64,000 nt of DNA from the NCBI GenBank assembly GCA_900541025.1, contig UQIL01000010.1:3696-67695 (forward strand), in the 5' to 3' direction. Source of the stretch: an uncultured Collinsella sp. GTDB taxonomy: Bacteria; Actinomycetota; Coriobacteriia; Coriobacteriales; Coriobacteriaceae. Shown one piece after another: positions 53,350-62,699 of this stretch. Both the position numbers and the translations under genes were made by a program. Numbering within the stretch: the first letter of the stretch is position 1; each line of letters starts with the position of its first letter. The notes under the pieces were generated by a model. It worked only from the letters and a program-made list of their open reading frames with translations, was not told the DNA's origin and did no database searches.

Positions 53350-55266
53350 CTAGACGCGCTCTTCGATAGCACCGTTTCTATATGCATCGAGCAGCTGGCG
53401 CAGATCCTGGATCTGGCTGCGAATCTTGGCGCCAGTATCGGTGTCGCTCACCATGCGGCGACGGTCTGCTTGGTCAAAGCGGTTGGTCTCGCTTTCGATG
53501 TCCACGTTGCGCGTGAGTGCCTCGGCAACCGTCGTAAAGGCCCGGTGCGACTTGAGGCGGCAGCCGCGCGAGCTCGAGATGAGCGTATAGCCGGCGATGC
53601 CCGTCTTGGGATGGTAAGCGCGGCAGAAGCCGCCATCGATGACCAGCAGCTTGCCCTCGGCGCGGATGGGCTGCTCGCCCTTGGTGGTTTTAACGGGCGT
53701 GTGGCCGTTGATGATGTGGCCGGTCGGCGAGCATGCCATGGGCGCGACGCCAAACTCGCGCATGATATCATCGCAGACCGAGGGCGACTTGGTAAGCGTA
53801 AAGTACGGGTCCATCGGCTCGACCCAGGTGCTCTTATCGGCGATATAGGCGCGCTCAAAGGTACGCACCAGGCGTCCGCTGGCGGGTGAATTGAAGCCAA
53901 TCCACAGGTACCACATCCAGTCGAGGGCATCGCGGTCGCCCACGCGCCACGCGCGGCGGGCGATGTGGTCGCAAAAATCGAGATAATCGCGGCCAGCGTG
54001 CCAGGTGCCCAGGCAGTTCATGCTGTTAAAGGTGCCGTCTTCGTTGAGCGGAACGCAGCCGTGGAAGAGCAGGTTGCCGTTGGCGACCTTGTACATCGAG
54101 CCGTGGGTGTAGAGGAAATCGATATGGCGATGCAGGTGATCGGCGGTTACAAACTCGGACACGAGCTTGTCGATGATGTGCTGCTCCTGAGACGTGAGCG
54201 TGTAGGGGTCCGCCGGGTCGACGGTGGGGAAGTCGTTGGTCGTGAGCGGCCACACGCTGCCGTCGGCGAGCGTGACCGTGCCGGTGTCGTGGTCGATCTT
54301 GTCGAGTAACAGGCGGTCGGTCATATCGAACTCGGGGTGGCGCTGGATAATCTGGCCCTCGAGCTTAAAGAGCAGCACGTTGATGGCCTTGATCAGCGGG
54401 GTGATGGACTCACCGGCGGTGTAGGTGGCATCGGCAAAGGCGACAAGCTCACGCAGCGAGATGCCGTAGTCGTTCTCCAGGATCTCGTAGTTGTCGTAGC
54501 GTAGGTTGTTGCGCAACACCGTGGCGATGCAGGCGGGCTCACCGGCCGCAGCGCCCATCCACAGCAGGTCGTGGTTGCCCCACTGGATGTCGAGTGAATG
54601 GTAGGTGAGCAGACGGTCCATAATTTTGGCCGCGCCGCCGCCGCGGTCGAAGATGTCGCCCACCAGGTGCAAGTGGTCGACGGCCAGGCGCTTGATGAGC
54701 GAGGCGAGCGACTCGATAAAGTCGTCGGCGCTGGCGGTCTCTAGGATGGACTCCACGATGCGCTCGTGATAGCGCACGCGATAGTTGTTCTCGTCCGGGT
54801 GCGTGTGCAACAACTCGTCGATGATGTAGGCGTAGTCGCGCGGGATGGCCTTACGCACCTTGGAGCGCGTGTAGCGGCTTGAAAGTGAGCGAGCGACCAT
54901 GATGAGCTGGTCAAGCATCGTCTTGTACCAGGTTGGCGAGTCCTCGCGCCGGCTGCGGACCAGGTCGATCTTCTCGCGCGGGTAGTAGATGAGCGTACAC
55001 AGCTCGCCCTTTTCGTCAAAGGAGAGCGTGTCGCCAAAGATCTCGTCGACATGTTCGCGCACGACGCCCGAGCAGTTGTTGAGGATGTGCATAAAGGCTT
55101 CGTACTCACCATGCACGTCGCTCATAAAATGCTCGGTGCCCTTGGGTAGGTTGAGGATGGCCGAGAGGTTGATAATTTCGGTAAATGCGGATTGTTCGGT
55201 GGGGAACTGTCTCGACAGCAGGCGCAGATACTTGAAGTCTTGCGAGTTGCGATCGAATGCGACCAT
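53350..55266 (-). CDS. fbp: Class III fructose-1,6-bisphosphatase
   Basis: A 638-residue gluconeogenic enzyme of the Firmicutes/Actinobacteria class III type, with a metallophosphatase core. Metal-binding motifs: HFMSDVHGEYEAF (near residue 50), VGDIFDRGGGA, QWGNHDLLWMG and INGHTPVK. Length fits the class. GGAAGG precedes ATG 55266. Its divergent upstream region carries several TGGTAAA motifs, which may reflect sugar-dependent control. Cytoplasmic. Confidence 0.94.
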   Translation of the reverse strand: MVAFDRNSQDFKYLRLLSRQFPTEQSAFTEIINLSAILNLPKGTEHFMSDVHGEYEAFMHILNNCSGVVREHVDEIFGDTLSFDEKGELCTLIYYPREKIDLVRSRREDSPTWYKTMLDQLIMVARSLSSRYTRSKVRKAIPRDYAYIIDELLHTHPDENNYRVRYHERIVESILETASADDFIESLASLIKRLAVDHLHLVGDIFDRGGGAAKIMDRLLTYHSLDIQWGNHDLLWMGAAAGEPACIATVLRNNLRYDNYEILENDYGISLRELVAFADATYTAGESITPLIKAINVLLFKLEGQIIQRHPEFDMTDRLLLDKIDHDTGTVTLADGSVWPLTTNDFPTVDPADPYTLTSQEQHIIDKLVSEFVTADHLHRHIDFLYTHGSMYKVANGNLLFHGCVPLNEDGTFNSMNCLGTWHAGRDYLDFCDHIARRAWRVGDRDALDWMWYLWIGFNSPASGRLVRTFERAYIADKSTWVEPMDPYFTLTKSPSVCDDIMREFGVAPMACSPTGHIINGHTPVKTTKGEQPIRAEGKLLVIDGGFCRAYHPKTGIAGYTLISSSRGCRLKSHRAFTTVAEALTRNVDIESETNRFDQADRRRMVSDTDTGAKIRSQIQDLRQLLDAYRNGAIEERV

Positions 55267-55286
55267 GAAACACCTTCCGATGGGGC

Positions 55287-55516
55287 TGGTAAAACTGATA
55301 AACAGCGTCAAACGTTTACCAGTATGCGCCGCTTTTGTTTCGATTTTGCGCCAGCGGCTGAATTGTCGGCTGAACGGTTTGGTAAATCGATTTAGTGAAG
55401 GTAGATGTGTTGGTCGGGTGGAGACGACAGAGGGTGTTTTCTCAGATATTTATGCGTCGGGTCGGTGGAGACGATGGTGGTAAAGATGTTCACTATTTTT
55501 GGTTCGATTTGGTAAA
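55287..55516. promoter_or_regulatory. fbp/degV control region with five TGGTAAA motifs
   Basis: TGGTAAA occurs at 55287, 55380, 55478 and 55510, and inverted at 55315-55321. The inverted copy is part of TCAAACGTTTACCA, a LacI-type half-palindrome with central CG. The region (55267-55586) is AT-richer than its flanks. GGTGGAGACGA also occurs twice (about 55419 and 55464). An extended -10 TGCGATAAT lies at 55550-55558 for degV. Confidence 0.35.
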
Positions 55517-55586
55517 TAGTGGACATATGTACCGCATGTAGGCTCACTGTGCGATAATTTGCGCAGCAATGAGTAAGGAGCCTCAT

Positions 55587-56477
55587 ATGAGTGATTTTGT
55601 CCTGACCTGTGAATCCGCCGCCGATCGAACCCGTGAGTTCTTTGCGTCGCGCAATATCCCTGTCGTGTGTTTTCATTACGAGATCGACGATGTTGTCTAT
55701 ACGGACGATCTGTATCAGTCGATTACGCCGGACGAGTTTTTTGCCCAGATTGCCGCGGGCGCCATGCCCAAGACGTCTCAGGTGAGCGTGGGTGAGTACG
55801 AGGAGTTTTGGGAGCCGTTTGTTGCCGAGGGTAAAGACGTGCTGCACCTGACGTTGTCGTCGGGTATTTCGGGCACGTATGGATCGGCCTGCGTCGCGGC
55901 GCAGATGCTTGCGGATCGCTATCCCGAGGGCGGCAAGGTGCGCGTCATCGATTCGCTGGCGGCGTCTTCGGGCTTTGGCCTGTTGTTGGAATATGCCGCC
56001 GATGTGCGCGATAGTGGGGCTTCACTCGACGAGACGGCTGCCTGGATCGAGGAGCACAAGCTCAACCTGCACCACTGGTTCTTCTCGACCGATCTGTCGA
56101 GCTACCTGCGCGGCGGTCGCATTTCGGCCGCGAGCGCGATCATCGGCACGGCGCTTAAGATTTGCCCGCTTATGACGGTCGATTGCGAAGGTAAGCTGTC
56201 GCCACGTGAGAAGATTCGCACTAAGAAGCGCGCGATTTCCGAGATGGCCAAGACCATGATGGCACACGTGCAGGACGGTGCGGATTATTCGGGTAAGTGC
56301 ATCATGTCGCACTCGGCGTGCCGCGAGGATGCCGAGGCAGTTGCGGCGCTGATTGAGGAACAGGTTCCGCAGCTTAAAGGCAAGATTGAGATCAATGACA
56401 TCGGTACTCTGATTGGCTCGCATACCGGACCTGGTACGGTGGCGCTCTTCTTTATGGGCGACAAGCGCGTGGATTAA
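55587..56477 (+). CDS. DegV family fatty-acid-binding protein
   Basis: A 296-residue DegV/FakB-type protein that binds a fatty acid, probably presenting it to a fatty-acid kinase. Family marks: LTCESAADRT at the start (ligand Ser loop), MPKTSQVSVGEYEEF, LTLSSGISGTYGSA and the C-terminal IGSHTGPGTVALFFMG. ATG 55587 follows TAAGGAG. No FakA kinase is in the window. A hairpin follows the gene. Confidence 0.92.
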   Translation: MSDFVLTCESAADRTREFFASRNIPVVCFHYEIDDVVYTDDLYQSITPDEFFAQIAAGAMPKTSQVSVGEYEEFWEPFVAEGKDVLHLTLSSGISGTYGSACVAAQMLADRYPEGGKVRVIDSLAASSGFGLLLEYAADVRDSGASLDETAAWIEEHKLNLHHWFFSTDLSSYLRGGRISAASAIIGTALKICPLMTVDCEGKLSPREKIRTKKRAISEMAKTMMAHVQDGADYSGKCIMSHSACREDAEAVAALIEEQVPQLKGKIEINDIGTLIGSHTGPGTVALFFMGDKRVD

Positions 56478-56518
56478 TTTGCCCCATCACGTTGCTGCAT
56501 GATTGCTCAAACGAAAAC

Positions 56519-56548
56519 GGCCCGTCTCACGTTTGTGGGGCGGGCCTT
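56519..56548. terminator. Terminator between degV and TIM-barrel gene
   Basis: GGCCCG (56519-56524) pairs with CGGGCC (56541-56546), extended inside by CAC/GTG and wobble pairs. It sits between convergent genes and may serve both. Confidence 0.6.
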
Positions 56549-56558
56549 GCTGTTGCGG

Positions 56559-57650
56559 CTAGCGTTTCTTTCCGCGGAAGAAAAAGCCGTGCAGTGACGG
56601 CTTGAGGCCGCGATTGGCGCGATGCTCCTCGACGCGCTCGTGGATCGAAGCGACGCGCTCGATGACTTCGTCGGGAATCGGCACGTCGGGATTCATGTTC
56701 TCGACCTGGCTGACTTCGGCGGCGGCGACCTGGTCGATAATGGGCACATCGTCGCGCGAGATGACAGGTGTGGCGTCTTCCTTCATCTTGCGATAACGCT
56801 GCATCATGTCGGCCTGTAGCTGCTGGGCCGAAGGCGGCGTCCAGATGATGGCGTTGGCGCCGGCGGCGATGGTCTCGCGAATGCTCTCGGGCGTCTTGCC
56901 GCCCGGTGCGATGAGCGGCAGGTTGGGATAGTGCTCGCGCAGTTCACGCAGGACCTGGGGTGTGTTTTTGCCGGCGGCGATGTTGAGAATCTTGGCTCCG
57001 GCGCGCACTTTGGCATGCGCATCATCGTCGCAACGTACGACCGTGGCGATGACGGGGATGTCGGCGATGTTGGTGATGTGCTCGACCATCTCGGCAGTGG
57101 CGGGGGAGTTGACCACGCAGCCCGCCGCGCCCTGCATCTCGGAGACGGCTGCCATCTGCACGGAGCGCTTGCCGGTCGTAGTTCCGCCGCCCACGCCTAC
57201 AAAGACCGGGCACTCGGCGACGGTCAACAGTGCCTGCGTAATGGCGGGCTGCGGCGTGAAAGGGTAGACCGCAAAGACGGCGTCGGCGTTGGAGTTGCGG
57301 ATAACCGCGACATCGGTGGTGTAGATGAGCGATTTGATACGACGGCCGAAGAGCGTAAAGCCGCTGGCCTCCTCGATCTCGTCGGGCATGCGGAGGGCCG
57401 CCTTGCGCAAACGCCCGTCGATGGGCAGCGGCTCCATGGGGAGCAGTCCGTTGGGAGTCACGGCTACCTGGGGCTCGGTGAACTCGTCTGCGAGCTCGAC
57501 CTCGGAGAAATCGACCGAGGCGACGATGTCCTCGTGAACCTCGGCGGGCACATCGATGGGAGCTTGGTCGTTTGCCGCGGCAGGCGTGTCGAAGGAGCTG
57601 GTGCCGACAAAGGCGTCGACGCGCTCGTTTAGGTCGTTGAGGGTGTCCAT
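56559..57650 (-). CDS. TIM-barrel protein with acidic N-terminal extension, function unknown
   Basis: A 363-residue protein. The first 85 residues are acidic and disordered (DVPAEVHEDIVASVDFSEVELADEF). The rest reads as a (beta/alpha)8 phosphate-binding barrel: TPQPAITQALLTVAECPVFVGVGGGTTTGKRS, GAAGCVVNSPATAEMVEHI, IPVIATVVRCDDDAHAKVRAGAKILNIAAG, then LIAPGGKTPESIRETIAAGANAIIWTPPSA (in parts). The GGxT loop and glycine-rich strand ends recall IMP dehydrogenase/thiazole-synthase-type barrels, but no catalytic Cys or Lys can be assigned. The tail is basic (FFFRGKKR). The ribosome site is weak. I do not recognise the specific family. Confidence 0.6.
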   Translation of the reverse strand: MDTLNDLNERVDAFVGTSSFDTPAAANDQAPIDVPAEVHEDIVASVDFSEVELADEFTEPQVAVTPNGLLPMEPLPIDGRLRKAALRMPDEIEEASGFTLFGRRIKSLIYTTDVAVIRNSNADAVFAVYPFTPQPAITQALLTVAECPVFVGVGGGTTTGKRSVQMAAVSEMQGAAGCVVNSPATAEMVEHITNIADIPVIATVVRCDDDAHAKVRAGAKILNIAAGKNTPQVLRELREHYPNLPLIAPGGKTPESIRETIAAGANAIIWTPPSAQQLQADMMQRYRKMKEDATPVISRDDVPIIDQVAAAEVSQVENMNPDVPIPDEVIERVASIHERVEEHRANRGLKPSLHGFFFRGKKR

Positions 57651-57841
57651 GGAGACTCGATTCTGTGTGACGACGGCCGGCACGATGCAGCCGGAATTGC
57701 GAATGCTAAATCGTTTGACGAGTTGATTTTTCCCCGCCGCGCCATCCGTTAGACCGAAGGGCAGGCGAACGTGAAGGAGCTGTGGTGGCGGGGATCGAGG
57801 TGCTATCTTGAAAGTCCCGTTTAAAAGAGAGGTGACGCGGT

Positions 57842-58012
57842 ATGGAATTTTCGGCAATGTTGGGCTCGATTGGCCTGTGTGTGGGCGCAATCGTTGCCGC
57901 CGCGGTCATCTACTTTGTGGTCACGGCCATCAAGGGCAAAAGGGCCGAGCGCAAGGAGCGCGCGATGCTTAAACAGCATTGCGACCAGCAGGGCAAACGC
58001 GCACAGAAATAG
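57842..58012 (+). CDS. 56-residue single-pass membrane protein
   Basis: A short gene: an N-terminal membrane helix (GSIGLCVGAIVAAAVIYFVV) and a strongly basic cytoplasmic tail (AIKGKRAERKERAMLKQ). GAGAGGTG precedes ATG 57842. It is divergent from the TIM-barrel gene and convergent with the methyltransferase gene. Function unknown. Codon use and the ribosome site make it a real gene rather than noise. Confidence 0.65.
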   Translation: MEFSAMLGSIGLCVGAIVAAAVIYFVVTAIKGKRAERKERAMLKQHCDQQGKRAQK

Positions 58013-58036
58013 CTTGTTGAGTTTTGGATCCGTGCG

Positions 58037-59140
58037 CTAGCTGCGTTTTCGGATCAGGGCAATGTAGAAGCCCTCAAAGTCGCGGCTAGGCGGAATGGTG
58101 AGCGTGCCGGGCAGGCCGTTGACGATGGCCGATACCTGACCCGCGGCAATGGCTTCGGTCAGAGCGTTGGACTCGATGCGCGGCTCCTCACCAGCTTCCT
58201 GGGTGCGTCGTGCTTCACTTTCGCTTGGCGTGCCGTCGAGGGGGATGAGCTCGCAGTCCATATGCTTGTCGAGGGCCTCTTGCAGGGCGTCCTCGTTTTC
58301 CTGCGGCAAGATCGAACAAGTCGAATAGACGAGCGTGCCGCCCGGTTTGAGGGCCCCCATGGCGCGGTCCAGAAGTGCTCGCTGCGAGCGGGCGCACTTG
58401 CTCAGCAACTGCTCGGTGAGGCCGCGCAGGCTTTTCTCGTTGCCACTGATGACGGTGCCCGTGCCGGTGCAGGGAGCGTCGAGCAGGATGCGGTCAAAGC
58501 GGAAGAACTCGTCGAGCTCGCGTGCGTCGATGCGCATGACGGGCACGTTTTTGGCACCCTGGCGATGGAGGTTCGACTCGAGCTTTTCGGCGCGGGGAAT
58601 GCTCATCTCACAGGCGGTGAGGTGCGCCTGTCCCTGGGTGAGGGCGGCGATCTGCGTCGTCTTGCCGCCGGGGGCTGCGCACATGTCCAGGATGTCCTCG
58701 CCTGCCTGGGCGCCCAGGACCAACGGCGGCATCATGGATGACAGGCTCTGCAGGTAGATTTTGCCGTCGCGGTAGATGTCGAGATCCCACAGATCTGAAA
58801 CCTGGGCCTCGGGCAGGATAAAGGCGTCCGGATACCAGGTAACGGTTTGGTGGGCGATGCAGGCGGCATCGAGCGCCGCAGCGATGTCCTCGGCGGTCGC
58901 CTTGAGCGTGTTGGCGCGCAGCGTGACCGGACGTGTGGCCGCGGCGCCGAAGCCCTCGATCATGAGCTTGGCATCGGCGGGCGCATAGGCGCCGGCGACC
59001 GTGTCGACCATAAAGCGCGGCAGGTCGGCGGCGGAGTGTTGGGCGGCAAGCTGGTCGGAAAGCTCGGTAGCAGCAAACTGCCTGAGCTTGAGCTCGGCCT
59101 TGACCTGCTTTTTCTGCTTACGACGACGCGGCTTGGACAT
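58037..59140 (-). CDS. RsmB/NOP2-family RNA m5C methyltransferase
   Basis: A 367-residue SAM-dependent cytosine-5 methyltransferase acting on rRNA or tRNA. SAM-binding DMCAAPGGKTTQIAAL, then DAPCTGTG (motif IV Cys) and YSTCSILPQENE (motif VI catalytic Cys). The N-terminal NusB domain of RsmB is absent, so it is nearer RsmF/YebU-like enzymes; a PUA domain is also not seen. The basic start MSKPRRRKQKKQ may aid RNA binding. GGAAGGAA precedes ATG 59140. It is downstream of the MetRS-like gene on the same strand, with a hairpin between. Confidence 0.88.
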   Translation of the reverse strand: MSKPRRRKQKKQVKAELKLRQFAATELSDQLAAQHSAADLPRFMVDTVAGAYAPADAKLMIEGFGAAATRPVTLRANTLKATAEDIAAALDAACIAHQTVTWYPDAFILPEAQVSDLWDLDIYRDGKIYLQSLSSMMPPLVLGAQAGEDILDMCAAPGGKTTQIAALTQGQAHLTACEMSIPRAEKLESNLHRQGAKNVPVMRIDARELDEFFRFDRILLDAPCTGTGTVISGNEKSLRGLTEQLLSKCARSQRALLDRAMGALKPGGTLVYSTCSILPQENEDALQEALDKHMDCELIPLDGTPSESEARRTQEAGEEPRIESNALTEAIAAGQVSAIVNGLPGTLTIPPSRDFEGFYIALIRKRS

Positions 59141-59178
59141 CCGTCTTTCCTTCCCGTCCCAAATTGACTACTTTCCGG

Positions 59179-59198
59179 GCACGCCGCTGCTGGCGTGC
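59179..59198 (-). terminator. Hairpin after the MetRS-like gene
   Basis: GCACGCC/GGCGTGC with a six-base loop directly after the stop. No T-run. The adjacent CCCGTCCCAAATT (about 59153-59165) matches part of element E5 at 21379. Confidence 0.4.
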
Positions 59199-59199
59199 T

Positions 59200-61350
59200 T
59201 TAGTACTGGCTCTCGTGCTTGCTAAAGAAGTCGAAGCGCGGGGGCAGCGGCTTCACGCGGTGCTCGCCGGGCTTCTCGCCCAGGCTCTCCACAAACTCAT
59301 CCGTGGAGGCAAAGATGTTATCCCAGCTAAAGAAGGCGACCGGGTCAACGTCGAAGTACTCGCAGATGAGCTCGCAGCCGGCCGGCACGATGCCGTGCAT
59401 GAGCACGGTCGCTACGCGCAGCTCGGTAAAGGCGTCGACGAGGGCCTGCGTCATGGCGGCGTTGGCCGGCTCGCCCTCGAGCTTGTTGGCGGCCTTGGAG
59501 GCATCGCTCCAGCGCTTGTTGGCGGCGCGCAGGTAGTCGTCGCACACAGCGAGCGCTCGGTGCGTCTCGAACTTGTACATGGCCTGCTCAAAGGCGAGGG
59601 CTGCCTGCTGGGCGGCTTCGACCACGGTGTCAGAAGCGGCACCGGCGGGGATGCAACCGTTGCGATAGGGACTCTCGTCGCCCTCCTTGACGGCGACGCC
59701 GTAGAAGCAGCTGCGGGCCAGGCGGTTGAACACGCCGGTCAAAAGGGCGCTCTCCTTAAGGGCGGGGTCGATAACGCGCTTGTCGTCGCAGGCGCGCACC
59801 TCGTTGCCGTCCTTGTCCTTGCCGGTCACGCGCGTGTCGTATGCCTTGGGGCTAAAGCTCACCGGCTTCTCGGACAGGCCGAGCGACAGCCAATGCGCGC
59901 GCATCTGCTCGCAGGTGTAGTGGTTGAGCAGGTCGTCTGCCGGCGGGGGAGGAGTCTGCGAGGACGAGCTTGCCTTTTTGCCCATGTAGAGCAGGTGGTA
60001 GCAGGCGCTGACGGTGCTCTGCGTGAGGTTCCAACCCAGGGCCTCCCACATGGCGGTCTGCGCGATGCAATAGAAGTAGATGTTGTCCTGGCCAATGAAC
60101 TGGTAGATCTGTGCGTCATCCGAGCACCACCAGTCGCGCCAGTCGAGCGAGCTGTGCTGGTAGGTGGGCGCGGGGACCTGCGTGGAATCGGCGGCGGGCT
60201 CGCCCATGAGGGCGGCATCCTGGGCGGCGACGCCCTCGGTCACGCCGGCGGCCTTGGCATCGCGTGCGAGCACGGTGCGCGTATAGCTGATGGGAGCCCA
60301 CAGGCTCTCGGGCCAGCACCAGCAGGTGACGTCGGAGACGCCATCGACCTCGGGCACCGGAACGCCCCAGTCGATGTTGCCGGTGATGCGGAAGGGTACG
60401 AGCGCCTTGCCGCTGCGGAAGCGCACGCCGCCGTTGGCGAGCACCGCGTGGGCATCGTCGCGCTCCTTCCAGCTGGGGAAGGTGACGGTAAAGCTGCTCT
60501 TGTTGCCCTCGGGCTCCAGCACGGTGTGCTCGGGAAGCTGATCCTCGACGGCATCGAAGGCCTCGCGGAACTTGTTCTGGATGTAGAGCTGGGCCGGCAG
60601 CAGCCACTCTTCCATGGTCTTGGAGACCACGGAGCGAACCTGCGGGTTCTGGGCGAGCTTGGCGGTATAGGTTTTCATAAAGTCGAGGTAGGCCGGCAGG
60701 TCGAAGTAGAGGTTGTCGACCGGGCGCAGCTCGGGCACCTCGCCGGTGAGCTGGCTTTTGGGCGCGATGAGCTCCTCGGGCTCAAACTGGTGACCCAGGT
60801 CGCACTCGTCGGCATAAGCCTTCTCGGACTTGCAGCCCTGGATGGGGCAGCGGCCGATCACCTGGCGGCCGTTGAGGAACGTGCCGGCCTTGGCGTCGTA
60901 GAACTGCAGCGTGGAGCGCTTGGAGATGGTGCCCTGTTCGTGCAGACGCTCGATAATCTCGGCGGTCACCTCGTTGTGAATCTGCGCAGCCGGCTCAAGG
61001 CCCGAGCCGCCGTAGATATCGCAGCTGATGTTGTAGTTGTTGAGGGTCGCGGCCTGGCGGGAGTGATTGGACTCGACATACTCGGCGATGGACTTGTCGT
61101 AGCCCTCGTTCTCCTTGAGCTTGCGGTAGCTCTCCATGATGGGCGAGCCATAGCAGTCGGTGCCCGAGGTGAAGATGACGTTCTCGCGGCCCAGACGGTC
61201 GCGCAGGAAGCGGGCGAAGAAGTCGGCCGGGACAAAGACGCCACCGACGTGGCCAAAGTGAAGGCCCTTGTTGCCGTAGGGCTCGCCGGCGGTAACGATG
61301 GCGCGGCGAGGCCAGCTGGGACGGTCGTTCATGGAGTATTTGGATGCCAT
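59200..61350 (-). CDS. MetRS-like class I aminoacyl-tRNA ligase family protein
   Basis: A 716-residue class I synthetase fold. The HIGH-type motif is HFGHVGG (31-37) and the following strand reads FTSGTDCYGSPI, like MetRS. A zinc-knuckle-like CPIQGCKSEKAYADECDLGH and the MetRS-type FEPEELIAPKSQLTGEVPELR are present. The KMSKS loop is altered to KKASSSSQ (about residues 456-463), followed by Pro-rich PPPPADDLLNHY. I do not see the C-terminal tRNA-binding EMAP domain of standard MetRS. It may be a specialised paralogue rather than the housekeeping MetG. AAGGAGT precedes ATG 61350. Family assignment is firm, substrate is not. Confidence 0.75.
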   Translation of the reverse strand: MASKYSMNDRPSWPRRAIVTAGEPYGNKGLHFGHVGGVFVPADFFARFLRDRLGRENVIFTSGTDCYGSPIMESYRKLKENEGYDKSIAEYVESNHSRQAATLNNYNISCDIYGGSGLEPAAQIHNEVTAEIIERLHEQGTISKRSTLQFYDAKAGTFLNGRQVIGRCPIQGCKSEKAYADECDLGHQFEPEELIAPKSQLTGEVPELRPVDNLYFDLPAYLDFMKTYTAKLAQNPQVRSVVSKTMEEWLLPAQLYIQNKFREAFDAVEDQLPEHTVLEPEGNKSSFTVTFPSWKERDDAHAVLANGGVRFRSGKALVPFRITGNIDWGVPVPEVDGVSDVTCWCWPESLWAPISYTRTVLARDAKAAGVTEGVAAQDAALMGEPAADSTQVPAPTYQHSSLDWRDWWCSDDAQIYQFIGQDNIYFYCIAQTAMWEALGWNLTQSTVSACYHLLYMGKKASSSSQTPPPPADDLLNHYTCEQMRAHWLSLGLSEKPVSFSPKAYDTRVTGKDKDGNEVRACDDKRVIDPALKESALLTGVFNRLARSCFYGVAVKEGDESPYRNGCIPAGAASDTVVEAAQQAALAFEQAMYKFETHRALAVCDDYLRAANKRWSDASKAANKLEGEPANAAMTQALVDAFTELRVATVLMHGIVPAGCELICEYFDVDPVAFFSWDNIFASTDEFVESLGEKPGEHRVKPLPPRFDFFSKHESQY

Positions 61351-61482
61351 GGGACTCCTTCGCATATGGTGAGAGCGCGGCCGGGCGCAAGGCCTGGCGA
61401 CGCGGTGGTCAATTCGTGCATATCGTTCGACATTATCGCACATGCGGACGGGTACGTGGCAGGGGCGCTATCCTAAGATGCT

Positions 61483-62049
61483 ATGAATGAGATTTCCAAC
61501 ATACATGCGTTTGAAGACGAGGAATTTCTGCACGCTTGCTTCGTGTGGGGGATGGTCGTAGTCGGCGTGTTTGCCGTGTGCCTGGTGCCGGTGTTTATGC
61601 TGCTGGGCGGGCCTGCAGACTTGGATGCGGCTGACGCGGGCGGCTGGATGGCTGTCGTGGGCTGGATAGTCGGCTTGGCTGCGGTTTCTGCGGCGTCATT
61701 TGCCGTGCACGAGCTGGTGCACGGTGTGTTTTTTAAGCTGCTGGCGCCTGCGGGCGCGCAGGTGACCTTTGGGGCGAATCGCGAGACGGCGATGATCTAT
61801 GCCTGCGCCGAGGGCGTTGTGTATTCGCGCCGGCGGTACATGGCGGTTTGCCTGGCACCGACGGCTGTTGTGACGACAACGCTTGCCCTGGGGTTTGCGT
61901 TTTCGGGCTATCCGCTGCTGTGCTATCTGGCGGCCGGCTTGCATTTGTCAGGCTGTGTGGGCGACTGGTATTACGTGCGGACCATTTTGCGCGACCGCCG
62001 CATTGTCGCCTGCGAGGACACGTCCTTCGGCGTGCGCTTTTTCGGGTGA
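61483..62049 (+). CDS. DUF3267 family putative membrane metalloprotease
   Basis: A 188-residue membrane protein with about four helices. The zinc-metalloprotease motif HELVHG lies in the second helix region (SFAVHELVHGVFFKLLAPAG), matching DUF3267 proteins, which resemble site-2-protease-type folds. A second metal ligand (Asp in SGCVGDWYYVRTIL) is plausible. Substrate unknown. The ribosome site is weak. It ends ten bases before queH, so the two may be co-transcribed. Confidence 0.78.
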   Translation: MNEISNIHAFEDEEFLHACFVWGMVVVGVFAVCLVPVFMLLGGPADLDAADAGGWMAVVGWIVGLAAVSAASFAVHELVHGVFFKLLAPAGAQVTFGANRETAMIYACAEGVVYSRRRYMAVCLAPTAVVTTTLALGFAFSGYPLLCYLAAGLHLSGCVGDWYYVRTILRDRRIVACEDTSFGVRFFG

Positions 62050-62059
62050 GGAGATGTCG

Positions 62060-62635
62060 ATGAAGCCGTTGTTGTTGCATGCGTGCTGTGCACCATGCTC
62101 GCTTGAGCCGGTCCGCCTGCTGCGCGAGGAAGGGTTTGAGCCCACAATCTGCTGGACCAACCCCAATATTCAGCCGCACGATGAATGGCAGCGGCGTTTG
62201 GACGAGCTGCGCCGGTGGTGTGCCGATGGCGACATCGAGCTTATCGAGGCGGGGGAGGACCGTGAGCGCTGGGAGGCCGGCGTGGCACCGCTGGGTGCCG
62301 ATCGGCCCCGTCGCTGTCGTGCGTGCTATGCCCTGCGCTTGGCCGAGGCGTGCCGCGTGGCCCAGGAGCGTGGGTTTGAGTTTGTGGGTACGACGCTCGC
62401 CGTCTCGCCGTATCAGTTGTTCGAAACCTGCAATGATGTGTTGGAGCGTCTGGCTGCCGCCCGCGGTCTCACTCCGGTGATTCGCGATTTTCGTCCGTAT
62501 TACCCCGAGGCGACACGCCGTTCGCGCGAGCTGGGCATGTATCGGCAGAACTACTGTGGTTGCCGCTTCTCGGCTGTCGAGGCGGCCATGGACCGCGCCC
62601 GCATCCGCGACGAGCGCAAAGCCGCCAAAAAGTAG
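62060..62635 (+). CDS. queH: Epoxyqueuosine reductase QueH
   Basis: A 191-residue Fe-S enzyme (formerly DUF208) that reduces epoxyqueuosine to queuosine in tRNA. Cysteine ligands and catalytic cysteines: HACCAPCS (Cys9, 10, 13), RRCRACYALRL and YCGCRFS. TTLAVSPYQ is conserved. GAGGAG lies before ATG 62060; an in-frame ATG six bases earlier overlaps that site. It is followed by queA, the preceding enzyme of the same pathway. Confidence 0.95.
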   Translation: MKPLLLHACCAPCSLEPVRLLREEGFEPTICWTNPNIQPHDEWQRRLDELRRWCADGDIELIEAGEDRERWEAGVAPLGADRPRRCRACYALRLAEACRVAQERGFEFVGTTLAVSPYQLFETCNDVLERLAAARGLTPVIRDFRPYYPEATRRSRELGMYRQNYCGCRFSAVEAAMDRARIRDERKAAKK

Positions 62636-62699
62636 TTCATTTGGGACGTCAGCCTGCTAGGATGTAGAGCGGACTTTAGCTATATAAGGAGTATCCGAC

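Noticed and set aside
59164..61476. A 770-codon open frame antisense to the MetRS-like gene
   Set aside because: A shadow frame. The minus strand has clear synthetase motifs and an AAGGAGT start.
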